Source: Allopusillimonas ginsengisoli (lineage in GTDB: Bacteria; Pseudomonadota; Gammaproteobacteria; Burkholderiales; Burkholderiaceae_B). Taken from it: 64,000 nt of DNA. The stretch is taken from the NCBI RefSeq assembly GCF_004153455.1, contig NZ_SDQE01000001.1:62001-126000 (forward strand). The letters are read 5' to 3'. Positions 34,060 through 42,644 of the stretch are shown piece after piece (position 1 is the first letter of the stretch; each line of letters opens with the position of its first letter). A program made the translations under genes and the position numbers. The notes beneath the pieces are model-generated. The model worked only from the letters and a program-made list of their open reading frames with translations, did not search any database and was not told where the DNA came from.

Positions 34060-35926
34060 TAGCCGGAGCTCCTTTGATCGTGATAGCGGCTGCATTCGCG
34101 GCCTGAACTTGTTGTTTGACGAATTGAATTTGCGCTTGAACAAACGTATCGAGCGGCGTTTTTTCGGCTTGAATCTGGCTAAGTACTTTCTCGAAAATTG
34201 CCGTCATTCCCGGCGATTTTACAAGCTCTGGCAGGTTTTCGATCATTGATCTGCCCAGCTCCGTACTCACGACCTGCTTGCCCTTTGGTTCAAGGAAGCC
34301 GCGATTCTTCAGCTCAGAAATGATGCTCGCCCTGGTGGCGCTGGTGCCAATACCATCACCCTCTTTTAATATCTTCTTATGCGCTGGATCGGTGGCAAAA
34401 CTGGCGATATTTTCCATCGCTTTTATCAATGAGCCTTCGGTAAAACGGCCTAGCGGCTTGGTTTTTAGATCTCGGCGCTGCGCCTCGCGGCACCTGATCT
34501 GATCGCCTTGCTTCATGGCCGGTAGGGCCTGGGCGGCTTCTACGCCATCTTCTTTGTCGTCATCCACTGTATAGACTGCTTTCCAGCCTGGGGCAGTTAC
34601 GACGCGGCCTGTAGCGCCGAAGTGATGGCCGGCAATGTCCACATTAACGGTCGTGGACATGTACTGATGCGGCGAGAAAAATTGTGCAAGGTAGGCACGG
34701 CAAATTAGATCGTAGAAACGGCGCTCCGCTTCGTTCAGTCCAGATATATCGGCCTTATGCATTGTTGGCACAATGCCGTGATGGGCGCTAATTTTGCTGT
34801 CGTTCCACGTTACTGACTTAATACTTGGGTCCGCCTGCCCGACAAGCGGAGCAAGATCGCCATGATTGGCCTTAATGGCCGCTAATACGCCTGGTGCCTC
34901 CGCGTGCTGCGACTCGGGCAAATAGGCGCAATCCGTGCGTGGGTAGCTTGTTAGTTTTTTCTCGTACAGCGTTTGGCAAATTTCCAAGCTCTGCGCGGCG
35001 CTGTAGCCCCACTTGCTGCTAGCGGCAACAGTAATATCGGCAAGCGAAAATGTGCGCGGCTGGCCCTGGGTCTTGGGTTCCTGTTTGTACGCGATGACGC
35101 GCCCTGGCTGGCCCTGGCAAGCATTAACAATACTGTCAGCAATGGCCGGGTCGATTAGCCGGCCCTCGGGGTCCAGGCCTTGCTGTCCGTCTTGGGGTTT
35201 CCAGCTCGCGGTAAAGGTGCCGGCTTGCGCCTGGATGGCGGCTTGAATTGTGAAATATGGTTTTGGTCTGAATTGCTCGATTTCAATGTCGCGATTAACG
35301 ACAAGGGCCAGCGTGGGCGTTTGGACGCGGCCAACTGTTAGTAGTGCCCGCTGCCCGCCCCTGGCGGCGCTGAGCGTGAAAGCTCGGGTCAGGTTCATGC
35401 CAATGAGCCAATCAGCGCGGGCGCGGCCCTGGGCGGCTGCTGACCAGCCTTTGTACTCGGCATTCGGGCGCAAGTCGGCCAAAGCCTTTTTAACGCTGGC
35501 TGCATCCTGGGCGCTTGCCCAGTACCGCAATACTGGCTTTGAGCATTTGAAGTGTTCGATCACTTCATCTACTAATAATTGACCTTCTCTGTCCGGATCG
35601 CCGGCATTAACGATCTGGCCGGCCTCGGCGAGTAGCTTTTTAATAATCGCAAGCTGCTTTTTTGCGTCAGGCTTCGGTTGCAAGATCCAATTTTTTGGGA
35701 TGATCGGCAAGTCTTCGACACGCCAGATTTTTTTACCGCCCCTGCCTGTCGGCACATCGTCCGGCAGGTAGGCCTCAGGTTCTGCTTGTTCGAGCATGTG
35801 TCCGAAGCACCACGTAATAATAGCGTCCGGCCCGCATTGTATGTAGCCGTCAGCTCGTTTTGTGGTGCCGAGCGCGGCAGCAATGGCGCGGGCTACGCTG
35901 GGTTTCTCGGCGATAAAAAGTCTCAT
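34004..35926 (-). CDS. topB: DNA topoisomerase III (TopB/TraE type)
   Basis: A 640-residue type IA topoisomerase. The Toprim domain has MRLFIAEKPS with Glu7 and the GDPDREGQ acidic triad (Asp110, Asp112, Glu114). The active-site tyrosine is Tyr328 in TSYPRTD. The C-terminus lacks zinc fingers, as in plasmid-type TopB/TraE proteins. It separates single-strand-linked DNA, which suits rolling-circle replication or conjugative transfer of the element. It is preceded by paired dyads (35941-35981). Confidence 0.93.
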   Translation of the reverse strand: MRLFIAEKPSVARAIAAALGTTKRADGYIQCGPDAIITWCFGHMLEQAEPEAYLPDDVPTGRGGKKIWRVEDLPIIPKNWILQPKPDAKKQLAIIKKLLAEAGQIVNAGDPDREGQLLVDEVIEHFKCSKPVLRYWASAQDAASVKKALADLRPNAEYKGWSAAAQGRARADWLIGMNLTRAFTLSAARGGQRALLTVGRVQTPTLALVVNRDIEIEQFRPKPYFTIQAAIQAQAGTFTASWKPQDGQQGLDPEGRLIDPAIADSIVNACQGQPGRVIAYKQEPKTQGQPRTFSLADITVAASSKWGYSAAQSLEICQTLYEKKLTSYPRTDCAYLPESQHAEAPGVLAAIKANHGDLAPLVGQADPSIKSVTWNDSKISAHHGIVPTMHKADISGLNEAERRFYDLICRAYLAQFFSPHQYMSTTVNVDIAGHHFGATGRVVTAPGWKAVYTVDDDKEDGVEAAQALPAMKQGDQIRCREAQRRDLKTKPLGRFTEGSLIKAMENIASFATDPAHKKILKEGDGIGTSATRASIISELKNRGFLEPKGKQVVSTELGRSMIENLPELVKSPGMTAIFEKVLSQIQAEKTPLDTFVQAQIQFVKQQVQAANAAAITIKGAPANAPKNKPAGSKNRRTTAA

Positions 35927-35940
35927 GATTTTTCTCGATA

Positions 35941-35981
35941 GTTACTAAGTAACATAAATAATAGTAGAGTTACTTAGTAAC
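35941..35981 (-). promoter_or_regulatory. paired operators upstream of topB
   Basis: GTTACTAAGTAAC (35941-35953) and GTTACTTAGTAAC (35969-35981) are 13-bp palindromes differing only in the central base and spaced 28 bases start to start. They begin 15 bases before the topB start codon. The arrangement fits cooperative binding by a small repressor, for example the ribbon-helix-helix protein in the same operon. Confidence 0.7.
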
Positions 35982-36081
35982 GACAATCGAATCAAAAGCT
36001 TTTTGAAGCGATGGTGGGTTGTAAAAGGAGCCGGTCGGGGCGCCGAGGCAAGGCCCCGGCGGGGTTGTTATTTACGATGCG

Positions 36082-36119
36082 GGCCGGATCTGTCTATTTG
36101 ATAGATCCGGCCTTTTTTT
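36082..36119 (+). terminator. strong plus-strand intrinsic terminator without a plus-strand gene
   Basis: GGCCGGATCT (36082-36091) pairs perfectly with AGATCCGGCC (36103-36112) and is followed by seven T residues. On the minus strand there is no U-run. No plus-strand gene lies upstream in the element, so a short RNA starting between about 35,940 and 36,050 is the likely client. The remainder of the 35,927-36,309 gap is GC-richer, with no gene. Confidence 0.75.
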
Positions 36120-36249
36120 GTAGTGAGAAACCATGCGCCGTCAGGCGCAGCAAGGCCGTAGGCCGCGCAGGGCTTTTGGCTTTTGCTTTTCGCCCTGACC
36201 GGATTCCGCGCCCATCGGCGCGGGTGTGGGGAGCTTCGGGTTTGATGTG

Positions 36250-36280
36250 AAAAAAAACAGGCGGCACGATGGCCGCCTGT
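36250..36280 (-). terminator. terminator of the minus-strand transfer gene run
   Basis: ACAGGCGGC (36257-36265) pairs with GCCGCCTGT (36272-36280), and on the minus strand the hairpin is followed by a run of U residues (36250-36256). It lies 30 bases beyond the stop of the small membrane protein gene. Confidence 0.8.
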
Positions 36281-36309
36281 GGCGCGTTGCGCGGGCGGTT
36301 AACAAAAAA

Positions 36310-36549
36310 CTAAAAGATGTACGATGGCAGCAGCACGATTAAACACGCTGCAATTGTGCCTGCGGGCAAAAGCAGGTAACGAGTTACGCGCAAGCTCATT
36401 TTTCGTGTGAGATAGTATCCGGCTGTTGGAATGATGATTAAACAAGCCAATGTAGCAAGCGGCGTTCCGGTCATTTCCCAGCCCATCTTCGCTACGATGC
36501 CGGCGAAAAGAAGTGAATAAAGAATCCAAAGCGATTGAAAAAATGCCAT
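36310..36549 (-). CDS. small membrane protein, 79 residues
   Basis: Almost entirely hydrophobic, with three probable membrane segments (about 7-25, 29-46 and 58-77) and no recognised motif. GCAGGAGAAATAAAA gives a strong ribosome-binding site. It is the last gene of the run that contains the DotA/TraY and TraX-like genes. A role in the transfer apparatus or in exclusion is possible but unproven. Confidence 0.55.
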   Translation of the reverse strand: MAFFQSLWILYSLLFAGIVAKMGWEMTGTPLATLACLIIIPTAGYYLTRKMSLRVTRYLLLPAGTIAACLIVLLPSYIF

Positions 36550-36711
36550 TTTTATTTCTCCTGCGTTTTTGAATATGATGCCTGATGTGTCTCGATAAAA
36601 TCAAGTGAATGAGCGGCGGAATACCCGGAAGTTTTGTAAAACGTAGTTTTATGAACACCGGGTTGTAGTCGCTCATTCACTTGATTTAGAGTCACATTAT
36701 CGGGTTCATGT

Positions 36712-37242
36712 TCATGCGCACGGATTAAATAATTTTTTCCAGAAATCTGCTCGTTCTATGAACTCGTTGAAGCTCATAAGTTCGCGATTCTGGATCTGTG
36801 TTTTGCGTAGTGCCGATTGAATCCAGTGCGCTGCAAAAACTGAAATAGTGAGCATGAATATGATGCTCATGAACACTGTGAAAAAGAATGAAGGCAGCAT
36901 TTTGGGAAGCGCAAAACCAGTAAAAAGCAATGCGGCAATTGTGAAAAACATGTAGATTGCCTGCGCTTTTTTGATGTTGTTCAGATGCCGTGCGAGCTCT
37001 TTTTCTGTCCAGTTCTTTTGCTGAAACACGAACTCAAACCGTTCTTTTGAGTCCTTAATTCTTCGTGCTTTGAGTAGAGTCGGATCTTTAAGATCTTTAT
37101 TCGGATGGTCTTTAAGTTGAGTTTTAACGTTCAAAACTTGCGTCAAATTTTGATACGTGACTTTGCTTGTTTCGCCAAGTTGACGCCCAACACGAACGTA
37201 TGGACTTACAAAAGCGCCGCCGATAAATTTAAGAATTCCCAT
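36712..37242 (-). CDS. TraX-like membrane protein of I-type transfer systems (tentative)
   Basis: A 176-residue protein. A basic N-terminal half (GAFVSPYVRVGRQLGETSK) is followed by two close membrane segments (about 94-115 and 119-142) and a polar C-terminus. The layout and its position next to the DotA/TraY gene recall TraX, which adjoins traY in IncI plasmids. The gene order is reversed here (traY-like first). Sequence recognition is weak, so the name is an inference from context. Confidence 0.45.
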   Translation of the reverse strand: MGILKFIGGAFVSPYVRVGRQLGETSKVTYQNLTQVLNVKTQLKDHPNKDLKDPTLLKARRIKDSKERFEFVFQQKNWTEKELARHLNNIKKAQAIYMFFTIAALLFTGFALPKMLPSFFFTVFMSIIFMLTISVFAAHWIQSALRKTQIQNRELMSFNEFIERADFWKKLFNPCA

Positions 37243-37270
37243 GATTTTCTCTCCAGAAAATAGTCAAAAA

Positions 37271-39550
37271 TTAAGCTTTAGTGATTGCTTTTGATGCAAA
37301 CTTTCCGGCGCTTGCGAGCGCGTCGCTGTTGCCCGATTTTTGCTGTCCGCCGCCGCCGTTAATCCCGCGCACACCCGCGCCGACAGCGGCTGCGCCGAAC
37401 ATGTGATTGTGAAAATCTTCAGCCCGATCACCCAGCCAGCCAGTGACCTGGTTGGGCATCCGATTGAGCATGTAATCGAAAGTTGTTGTGATGATGCCGA
37501 CCATCAAAACTGAAATAACAATCAACAAAATAGTGATGACAACAGGTCCTGTTGAAGATGAGCCTTGCGCCGATGATATAGCTGCAAAAATTGTTTGAAA
37601 CATCCACGTGCCGATATACGCGAGCGCTGCCCCGCCCGCGAAAAATCCGATCACCATCAGGCCTGGCGTGAGCAGAATGCTCGTTAAGTGTTTGTATCCG
37701 CGTGCCGTTGTGCCGTCTGCGAAGTTGTCGGGATTTCCGTTGATGTGATTGAATGACCAGATCGAGGCCATGGCCACGGCTGAAAAAATACGCAAAAACC
37801 AGTTCATGAATGCCCCGGCCCAGATAATAAACGGTACGAGCGGCACATAGACGCCCAAGAACGATCCGAAGCCGAATAGTGTCCAGCTGATCGTTTGAAC
37901 AATCGGCGTTGACATTAGATCAGACGTTTTTGCAATCGCGATTTTTGCAGCGAGAGTTGCCGGGTTTTTTGCCGGAATCATGTCGCCGATAACGTCAGCG
38001 TTGGCGCCGGCGATGCCGGCCATGCCGGCATTCATCATATAGTCGCCGAATTCTGCAGCAAAATAAACTGGGTTCACTACGCCTGCGCCGCCCGTATCCG
38101 CGAGCAATTTTGTAGCCAAAAACTTGATGACGTTTTGACCGAGCGAGCAATTTCCGAGCTCTGTTTCGAGAGCGCCAGGGCACCACGCAGCTTCAAGATT
38201 TTTGGATGTCGGTTTTGTAAGATCGGTGGCTATCAAATACTTATGAAGTCCGCCGATGAGTGTGCCGCCCTGGGCCGCTTCGTCGGCAGTCATATCTTTG
38301 ATACGCTCGATTTTTGGGCCCATCTGATATGAGAATTTCCAGGCGTGTTGCGCATCATTGACTGCCGCTCCGACTTCGAAAATGAGGTTTTGGTATGCTC
38401 CAATAGAGCTCCAGCCCGCCCGATCAATGTTCTCTTTTAGAATCGGGTCGATGGCACTAATCTTGCCCTTTGTCGTGTCCATCAGCTGAGTATTCAAATC
38501 AATTCGAGCTTGTTTTGTGATCTGGTCGAGTGTTTCTTTCGTTCTTAAAATTTCGTTGATCGGCGCAAATTGGCTGCCGGGGGTTGTCGAAAGCTGCACC
38601 CATCTTTGTGCTTCTTGACTTGTTGCTCGTTGAACTGCAATGAGTTGTCGTGCTGCTGAGTCTTGCGCCGCTTGTGCGATTCCGTCGTAATTTACAGCTG
38701 CGATTCGACTTGCAAACATGCTTGAAAATGTGTCGCCGTTGCGCTCGTCTCCGCTTTCGCGGCGCTCAAGAGTGATCTTGCCGCAATGCCCAAAGTCGTA
38801 TCCTTCTTGCGTTTTAGATTGAAAATGTTTGAACTGAATTTTTTGATTGTCGAGCAAGCCCTTGCCCGTGAAATCAATTTCTTTATTGTTCAAAAGGACG
38901 CAAATATTTGAAAGAAAAAGTCCTCGTGTGAGCGATTGCATTTCTCCAGTTAGCGTTTCGTCGGTGTCCATGAAGGACGAGTTTGGGATGATATTCTGGC
39001 CGGCTAGAATGTAAGAAGTGGCTTTTTCGGTCATCAAATTTGCGATGCCGATACTCAAAATTGTTGCGAACATCATGACTGCCTGGGCGAGTGAGAAACC
39101 AGAAAAGGCCGGCACCATCCCAAAAATCCCAACGCCGATTTTGATGGGTGACCAGGCTAGTGCTCCGCCTTTTCCGCGCCCCATGACTTCGCCGTCATTG
39201 GCTGAATTTACGACAGCAACGACCATGTGCCAGCCGCTCAAAAACACGCCGATTGTGAATAGACAGGCATTTAGAACAAAGAAAAGTGAGCCAAGCAAGG
39301 TTGTAGCAGGCCCAAAAGCTTTGAATGGACTTGTTGCGAAGTCGTGGCCGAAAACGCCGTCGAGGGCTTTTATGCTTGTGTCTGCAGGTGGGCCGAGAGC
39401 TGCATCTTGAATCGTATCTAAGTTGATTGAGTTTAAATCAGCAATTGTTTGGGCGTGAATCTTTGCTGAGAATGTTAGAAAAGTTGCGGCAAGCAAGATG
39501 CAGAGCAAGATGATTGCGGTATTAAAATTGATTCGTTTTTTTGAGTTCAT
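37271..39550 (-). CDS. DotA/TraY family conjugal transfer membrane protein
   Basis: About 759 residues, full length for the family. A signal peptide (to SAKIHAQ) precedes a first hydrophobic block with FVLNACLFTIGVFLSGWHMVV and VNSANDGEVMGRG, the family hallmark, and GMVPAFSGFSLAQ. A large soluble domain (about 160-540) and a C-terminal block of five or more membrane segments follow. In Dot/Icm and IncI machines this is an inner-membrane component. It is the only recognisable type IV secretion subunit in this element. The start at 39550 has GCGAGAACGTT upstream. Confidence 0.85.
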   Translation of the reverse strand: MNSKKRINFNTAIILLCILLAATFLTFSAKIHAQTIADLNSINLDTIQDAALGPPADTSIKALDGVFGHDFATSPFKAFGPATTLLGSLFFVLNACLFTIGVFLSGWHMVVAVVNSANDGEVMGRGKGGALAWSPIKIGVGIFGMVPAFSGFSLAQAVMMFATILSIGIANLMTEKATSYILAGQNIIPNSSFMDTDETLTGEMQSLTRGLFLSNICVLLNNKEIDFTGKGLLDNQKIQFKHFQSKTQEGYDFGHCGKITLERRESGDERNGDTFSSMFASRIAAVNYDGIAQAAQDSAARQLIAVQRATSQEAQRWVQLSTTPGSQFAPINEILRTKETLDQITKQARIDLNTQLMDTTKGKISAIDPILKENIDRAGWSSIGAYQNLIFEVGAAVNDAQHAWKFSYQMGPKIERIKDMTADEAAQGGTLIGGLHKYLIATDLTKPTSKNLEAAWCPGALETELGNCSLGQNVIKFLATKLLADTGGAGVVNPVYFAAEFGDYMMNAGMAGIAGANADVIGDMIPAKNPATLAAKIAIAKTSDLMSTPIVQTISWTLFGFGSFLGVYVPLVPFIIWAGAFMNWFLRIFSAVAMASIWSFNHINGNPDNFADGTTARGYKHLTSILLTPGLMVIGFFAGGAALAYIGTWMFQTIFAAISSAQGSSSTGPVVITILLIVISVLMVGIITTTFDYMLNRMPNQVTGWLGDRAEDFHNHMFGAAAVGAGVRGINGGGGQQKSGNSDALASAGKFASKAITKA

Positions 39551-39582
39551 AACGTTCTCGCAAGTTGCGTACATGCTGTTTT

Positions 39583-40542
39583 TTAGTTGTCTTCTTCTAT
39601 GAGAAGCGTGAGCGGGTCAATCAGATCTGCAAAGTTGTTGTCGGGCTCAACATCGTTTTCAGTCTCAACCTGCGCGGGCGTGTCATCGTCGGTTGAAACC
39701 TGATCATCAAGTTCCTGCGCCTGCTCTTTGTCCCAGGCCTGGCGCCATGCCGCTTGACGTTCAGCGTGCGTGGCGACAATAGCGTCGGTTTCTTGTTTAA
39801 ATTGTGCCCAGGATTCGTACCCTGCCGGCGGCGTCGCAACGTAATCTGCGGGCAAGTAACTTTTATTTTTCAGAAAAGTTTCACGATTAATCTTGTCAAA
39901 ATGTCGCATCTCGGTGATTGATAGAGCGAGCTTTGCAGTTGCTGAGTCGTCTCGATCTTCGATTCGGTGAGTTTTACAGTATTGACGTACTTCATCGTCG
40001 CTCATAAGAGCGGCCCGTGCCTGTATCCAGTATGATGTTTTTCGGGCGGATGTTTTGACCGGAAAAAGCCACGCATAAACGATTTGCATCACGTTTTTTG
40101 TGAACTCGGTAGCTTCTTGGGGTGTCGGATTTGTTTGTTTGAATTCATTAAAAGTGAGCTGGTCCGGTGCTGGCCATCCGTTCCATCCATCGATTTGTTC
40201 GTCTGCCGGCATGTTGCGTCGTTCGATTTGATATTCTTTGTGTTGTTGTCTGTTGTGCATCACCCAGCCGTCATAAGCTTGTGCGAGCGCAGTTAGCGAT
40301 CTATTTTTAAAGTCTTTTGGCAGGTTTGCGCGCAGCTCAATCAGTAGATCAAAATGTCGGCCAGCGGCGCCGGTCGGACGCTGTTTGTCGAGCTCAGCAC
40401 GATAAACTTTTCGGGCTGTATGTACGTTGATCAGTCTGTTCTTTTGCTGTCGCGAGTACATTTTTTCAAGCGACTGTGCTTCTGTTAGCGGCGCTGACAT
40501 TGATTCGATATCGATTCCGTTTCTGTTGATTAACTTAGCCAC
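39583..40542 (-). CDS. hypothetical protein, 319 residues, of the transfer gene run
   Basis: A soluble, highly charged protein with Trp-rich middle (YAWLFPVKTSARKTSYW) and acidic tail (VENDVEPDNNFADLIDP region). No family recognised. The peptide LPADYV followed by PPAGYESW (about 250-264) resembles LPADYV and PPAGFHSW in the replication protein of the same element. The start is GTG at 40542, supported by AAGGAGACCGCC; its first codons overlap the preceding gene by 8 bases. Confidence 0.6.
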   Translation of the reverse strand: MAKLINRNGIDIESMSAPLTEAQSLEKMYSRQQKNRLINVHTARKVYRAELDKQRPTGAAGRHFDLLIELRANLPKDFKNRSLTALAQAYDGWVMHNRQQHKEYQIERRNMPADEQIDGWNGWPAPDQLTFNEFKQTNPTPQEATEFTKNVMQIVYAWLFPVKTSARKTSYWIQARAALMSDDEVRQYCKTHRIEDRDDSATAKLALSITEMRHFDKINRETFLKNKSYLPADYVATPPAGYESWAQFKQETDAIVATHAERQAAWRQAWDKEQAQELDDQVSTDDDTPAQVETENDVEPDNNFADLIDPLTLLIEEDN

Positions 40543-40852
40543 GGCGGTCTCCTTGTTCTTCTGATTCAGGGTTGAGCAGCTTAAAAATCGAAATGAGTTC
40601 TTTATTTAGAAGTTGCTCATGTTCTGTTTGTGAGCCGATGTTTGGAACACGCGCAACTGCAAACTTTTCATTACTGTCTGTGATTACTGTCACTTCTCTT
40701 GCTAACAGGTTCGTCGTGAAAGCTTTCACGCGCCCAACACTAAGCCAGATGACTTGATTTTCTTCGTCCAGAGCTTTCAAGTAGCCCCACGCCAGGATTG
40801 ATTGAAACGGCGGTGCTTCGTGCAAAAAGTCGTCGTATTGATTCATTTTCAT
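40535..40852 (-). CDS. hypothetical protein, 105 residues
   Basis: A small soluble protein (MKMNQYDDFLHEAPPF start) with predicted beta strands (VIWLSVGRVKAFT, EVTVITD) and a helical end. Its ATG overlaps the relaxase TGA (ATGA at 40852), and its own end overlaps the next gene, so it is translationally coupled inside the mobilization operon. No known family. Confidence 0.55.
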   Translation of the reverse strand: MKMNQYDDFLHEAPPFQSILAWGYLKALDEENQVIWLSVGRVKAFTTNLLAREVTVITDSNEKFAVARVPNIGSQTEHEQLLNKELISIFKLLNPESEEQGDRRG

Positions 40853-41967
40853 CAGCCTTTTTGTCGTTGAATTGTTGCGGTGGGCACGGGCTGGCGCGGC
40901 AAGGCTGGCGAACGGATTCCTGAAATTCCAGGAATCTTTTTCTGTGTACTTGCGCGTGTCGCGGATGCGAATCGATTCAGAATATTTGATGCTTCGGCCA
41001 TAGCCTGATCGGTCGTTTCTGCTAGACCTGGCGGCGTTCGTTGCGTGTTGCTGGCGTGCGGCCTGATAAAGTTTCGGAGTCGCGCCGGACCATGTTTATT
41101 GCCAGCCTTGATCTGTTTCGCTTTGAAATTGCTGATCCGATTTTGTTCAAGTTGGGCAGCAACTTTTGCCCATCCCAACGTGTTGCTTTTCGTAAGTTTT
41201 GATCCAGAAGTCCACTCTTTGGGGCCGTCGATGTTGCGCAGAGACCAGGCATAGGGTGCGCCGTCACGGTGCCTGAGTCGCATTTCGATGCCGGCGTGGC
41301 GCAGATTTTCGCGCAGCTCGCGGACGTTTTTGCTTTTGTTGACACAGTCAGCGACTCGATCAGAATTCACAACAGATTGTGCTTCTGTGAACCGATTTCG
41401 CTCAGCTGATCGGTCACGCTGGTGATGCCTGTTCGACCCATTAAATTTTGATTTTTCTGCGGCCCCGGCATTAACTTGAAGACCGAGCCGCGATTCAATT
41501 TGACGGCTGGCGCGGCGATGCACGCTAGAGTCCCAGCTGTCTGGTACAGATTTTCCATCACTTTTTATGCGGAGAAACATCATATGTAAGTGATGTGTGT
41601 GTCTGGATGAGTGTCCGTCTGTGTGCCGAAAACAAATGTATGGTGCGTCGCCTAGGCTTCGCTCATTACGATAGATTTCGATTGCTTGTCGCCATTCGTC
41701 ATCTGTCAAAACTCGGTCGGCGGTTTCGGGTGAAAACACGATGTGCCGAACCGGGTCTGTGATGTTTTTGTTCAAAGTCTTCCAGGCCTCCAGCTCATTT
41801 TTGATGCCGTCCAAATCTGTGCCGGCTAAGTTGCTGTCGAGCGGCGTTAAGTGTTCGCCGTGTTTGAGTTGCGAACAATAATTGACGGTGTGCACGATAC
41901 GATTTTGCGCCGCTGTCGCTGCGCTCACGCCTGATTTACGTTTGCCGCCGACACTTTTTATGATCAT
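40852..41967 (-). CDS. relaxase, MOBP-like (VirD2/MobA type)
   Basis: A 371-residue protein. Tyr30 in VNYCSQ is the candidate DNA-nicking residue. The HUH motif is SRHTHHLHMMF (His123, His126, His128), with an extra His/Asp pair in FRHTDGH (115-119). The C-terminal half is basic and low in complexity. Relaxases nick one strand at oriT and lead it into the recipient. The gene follows the mobC-like gene by 3 bases and ends in overlap with the next, forming one operon. Confidence 0.85.
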   Translation of the reverse strand: MIIKSVGGKRKSGVSAATAAQNRIVHTVNYCSQLKHGEHLTPLDSNLAGTDLDGIKNELEAWKTLNKNITDPVRHIVFSPETADRVLTDDEWRQAIEIYRNERSLGDAPYICFRHTDGHSSRHTHHLHMMFLRIKSDGKSVPDSWDSSVHRRASRQIESRLGLQVNAGAAEKSKFNGSNRHHQRDRSAERNRFTEAQSVVNSDRVADCVNKSKNVRELRENLRHAGIEMRLRHRDGAPYAWSLRNIDGPKEWTSGSKLTKSNTLGWAKVAAQLEQNRISNFKAKQIKAGNKHGPARLRNFIRPHASNTQRTPPGLAETTDQAMAEASNILNRFASATRASTQKKIPGISGIRSPALPRQPVPTATIQRQKG

Positions 41968-41970
41968 GAT

Positions 41971-42372
41971 TCAGGCACTCTTCGTTAAAATTTCGGCTCG
42001 CAATTTGCGCAAAAGTGATTCGCAGACGCGTGTATTTTTGTAGATAGTTTCAAGATCGGATCGACTCATTTCGAGCGGTTTTACTCGATTAAGATGGGCT
42101 GCGATCTGGTTCAAATTCGACTGAAGTGGTTGTAATTTCACGTAAGCCTGCGACGCGGAAACGTCCAGGCCAGCGTGAATCTTCTCCGGCAATCGTTCAT
42201 GCAAAACGAGCAAGCGAACGGCCTCGCTGCGCGTGTATCCGGACTGAGTTAAACGATGGTCCAGTGTTTTTAGTTCATTAGCCGATAGCCGAACTTTCAA
42301 AAATTTGTCTCGCGGCATGTCCGATTTTGGCCGCCCGCCGCGCCTGTTTTTTTCACCACTCTTTGCCGGCAT
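41971..42372 (-). CDS. MobC-like relaxosome accessory protein
   Basis: A 133-residue basic protein. The ribbon-helix-helix core FLKVRLSANELKTLDHRLTQSGYTRSEAVRLLVL (in pieces) and the LQSNLNQIAAHLNRV motif are typical of MobC/MbeC proteins, which bind oriT and help the relaxase nick. The ATG at 42372 with AGGTGAACAAT upstream is preferred to a GTG three codons earlier. The relaxase gene follows immediately. Confidence 0.8.
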   Translation of the reverse strand: MPAKSGEKNRRGGRPKSDMPRDKFLKVRLSANELKTLDHRLTQSGYTRSEAVRLLVLHERLPEKIHAGLDVSASQAYVKLQPLQSNLNQIAAHLNRVKPLEMSRSDLETIYKNTRVCESLLRKLRAEILTKSA

Positions 42373-42634
42373 ATTGTTCACCTACTTTTTTGTTTTCTAA
42401 GGTTGCTTCAGGTTCAGATTCAGCGGGCGCTCGTTTCGATGTGTTTGAGAAGTGCCAGGGCAAGTACATGCAAAAAAAGATGAAAATTGTCAGTGTTATG
42501 TCGTCAACGTTCGTTCCGATTTGCGTGATCAGTGTTTGATATAGATGCTCAAAATAGATCGGTTTGTAAAAATAAGGAGATGCTATCGATGCTGCGCCGA
42601 TGCAAAACTTTATGAAGTCATTGAGCTTGTTCAT
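42353..42634 (-). CDS. small membrane protein, 93 residues
   Basis: Two hydrophobic segments (about 8-22 and 44-62) and a polar C-terminus; no family recognised. AGGGAAACAAAG precedes the ATG at 42634. Its end overlaps the mobC-like start by 20 bases, so it belongs to the mobilization operon. It could anchor the relaxosome to the membrane; that is inference only. Confidence 0.5.
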   Translation of the reverse strand: MNKLNDFIKFCIGAASIASPYFYKPIYFEHLYQTLITQIGTNVDDITLTIFIFFCMYLPWHFSNTSKRAPAESEPEATLENKKVGEQYAGKEW

Positions 42635-42644
42635 CTTTGTTTCC

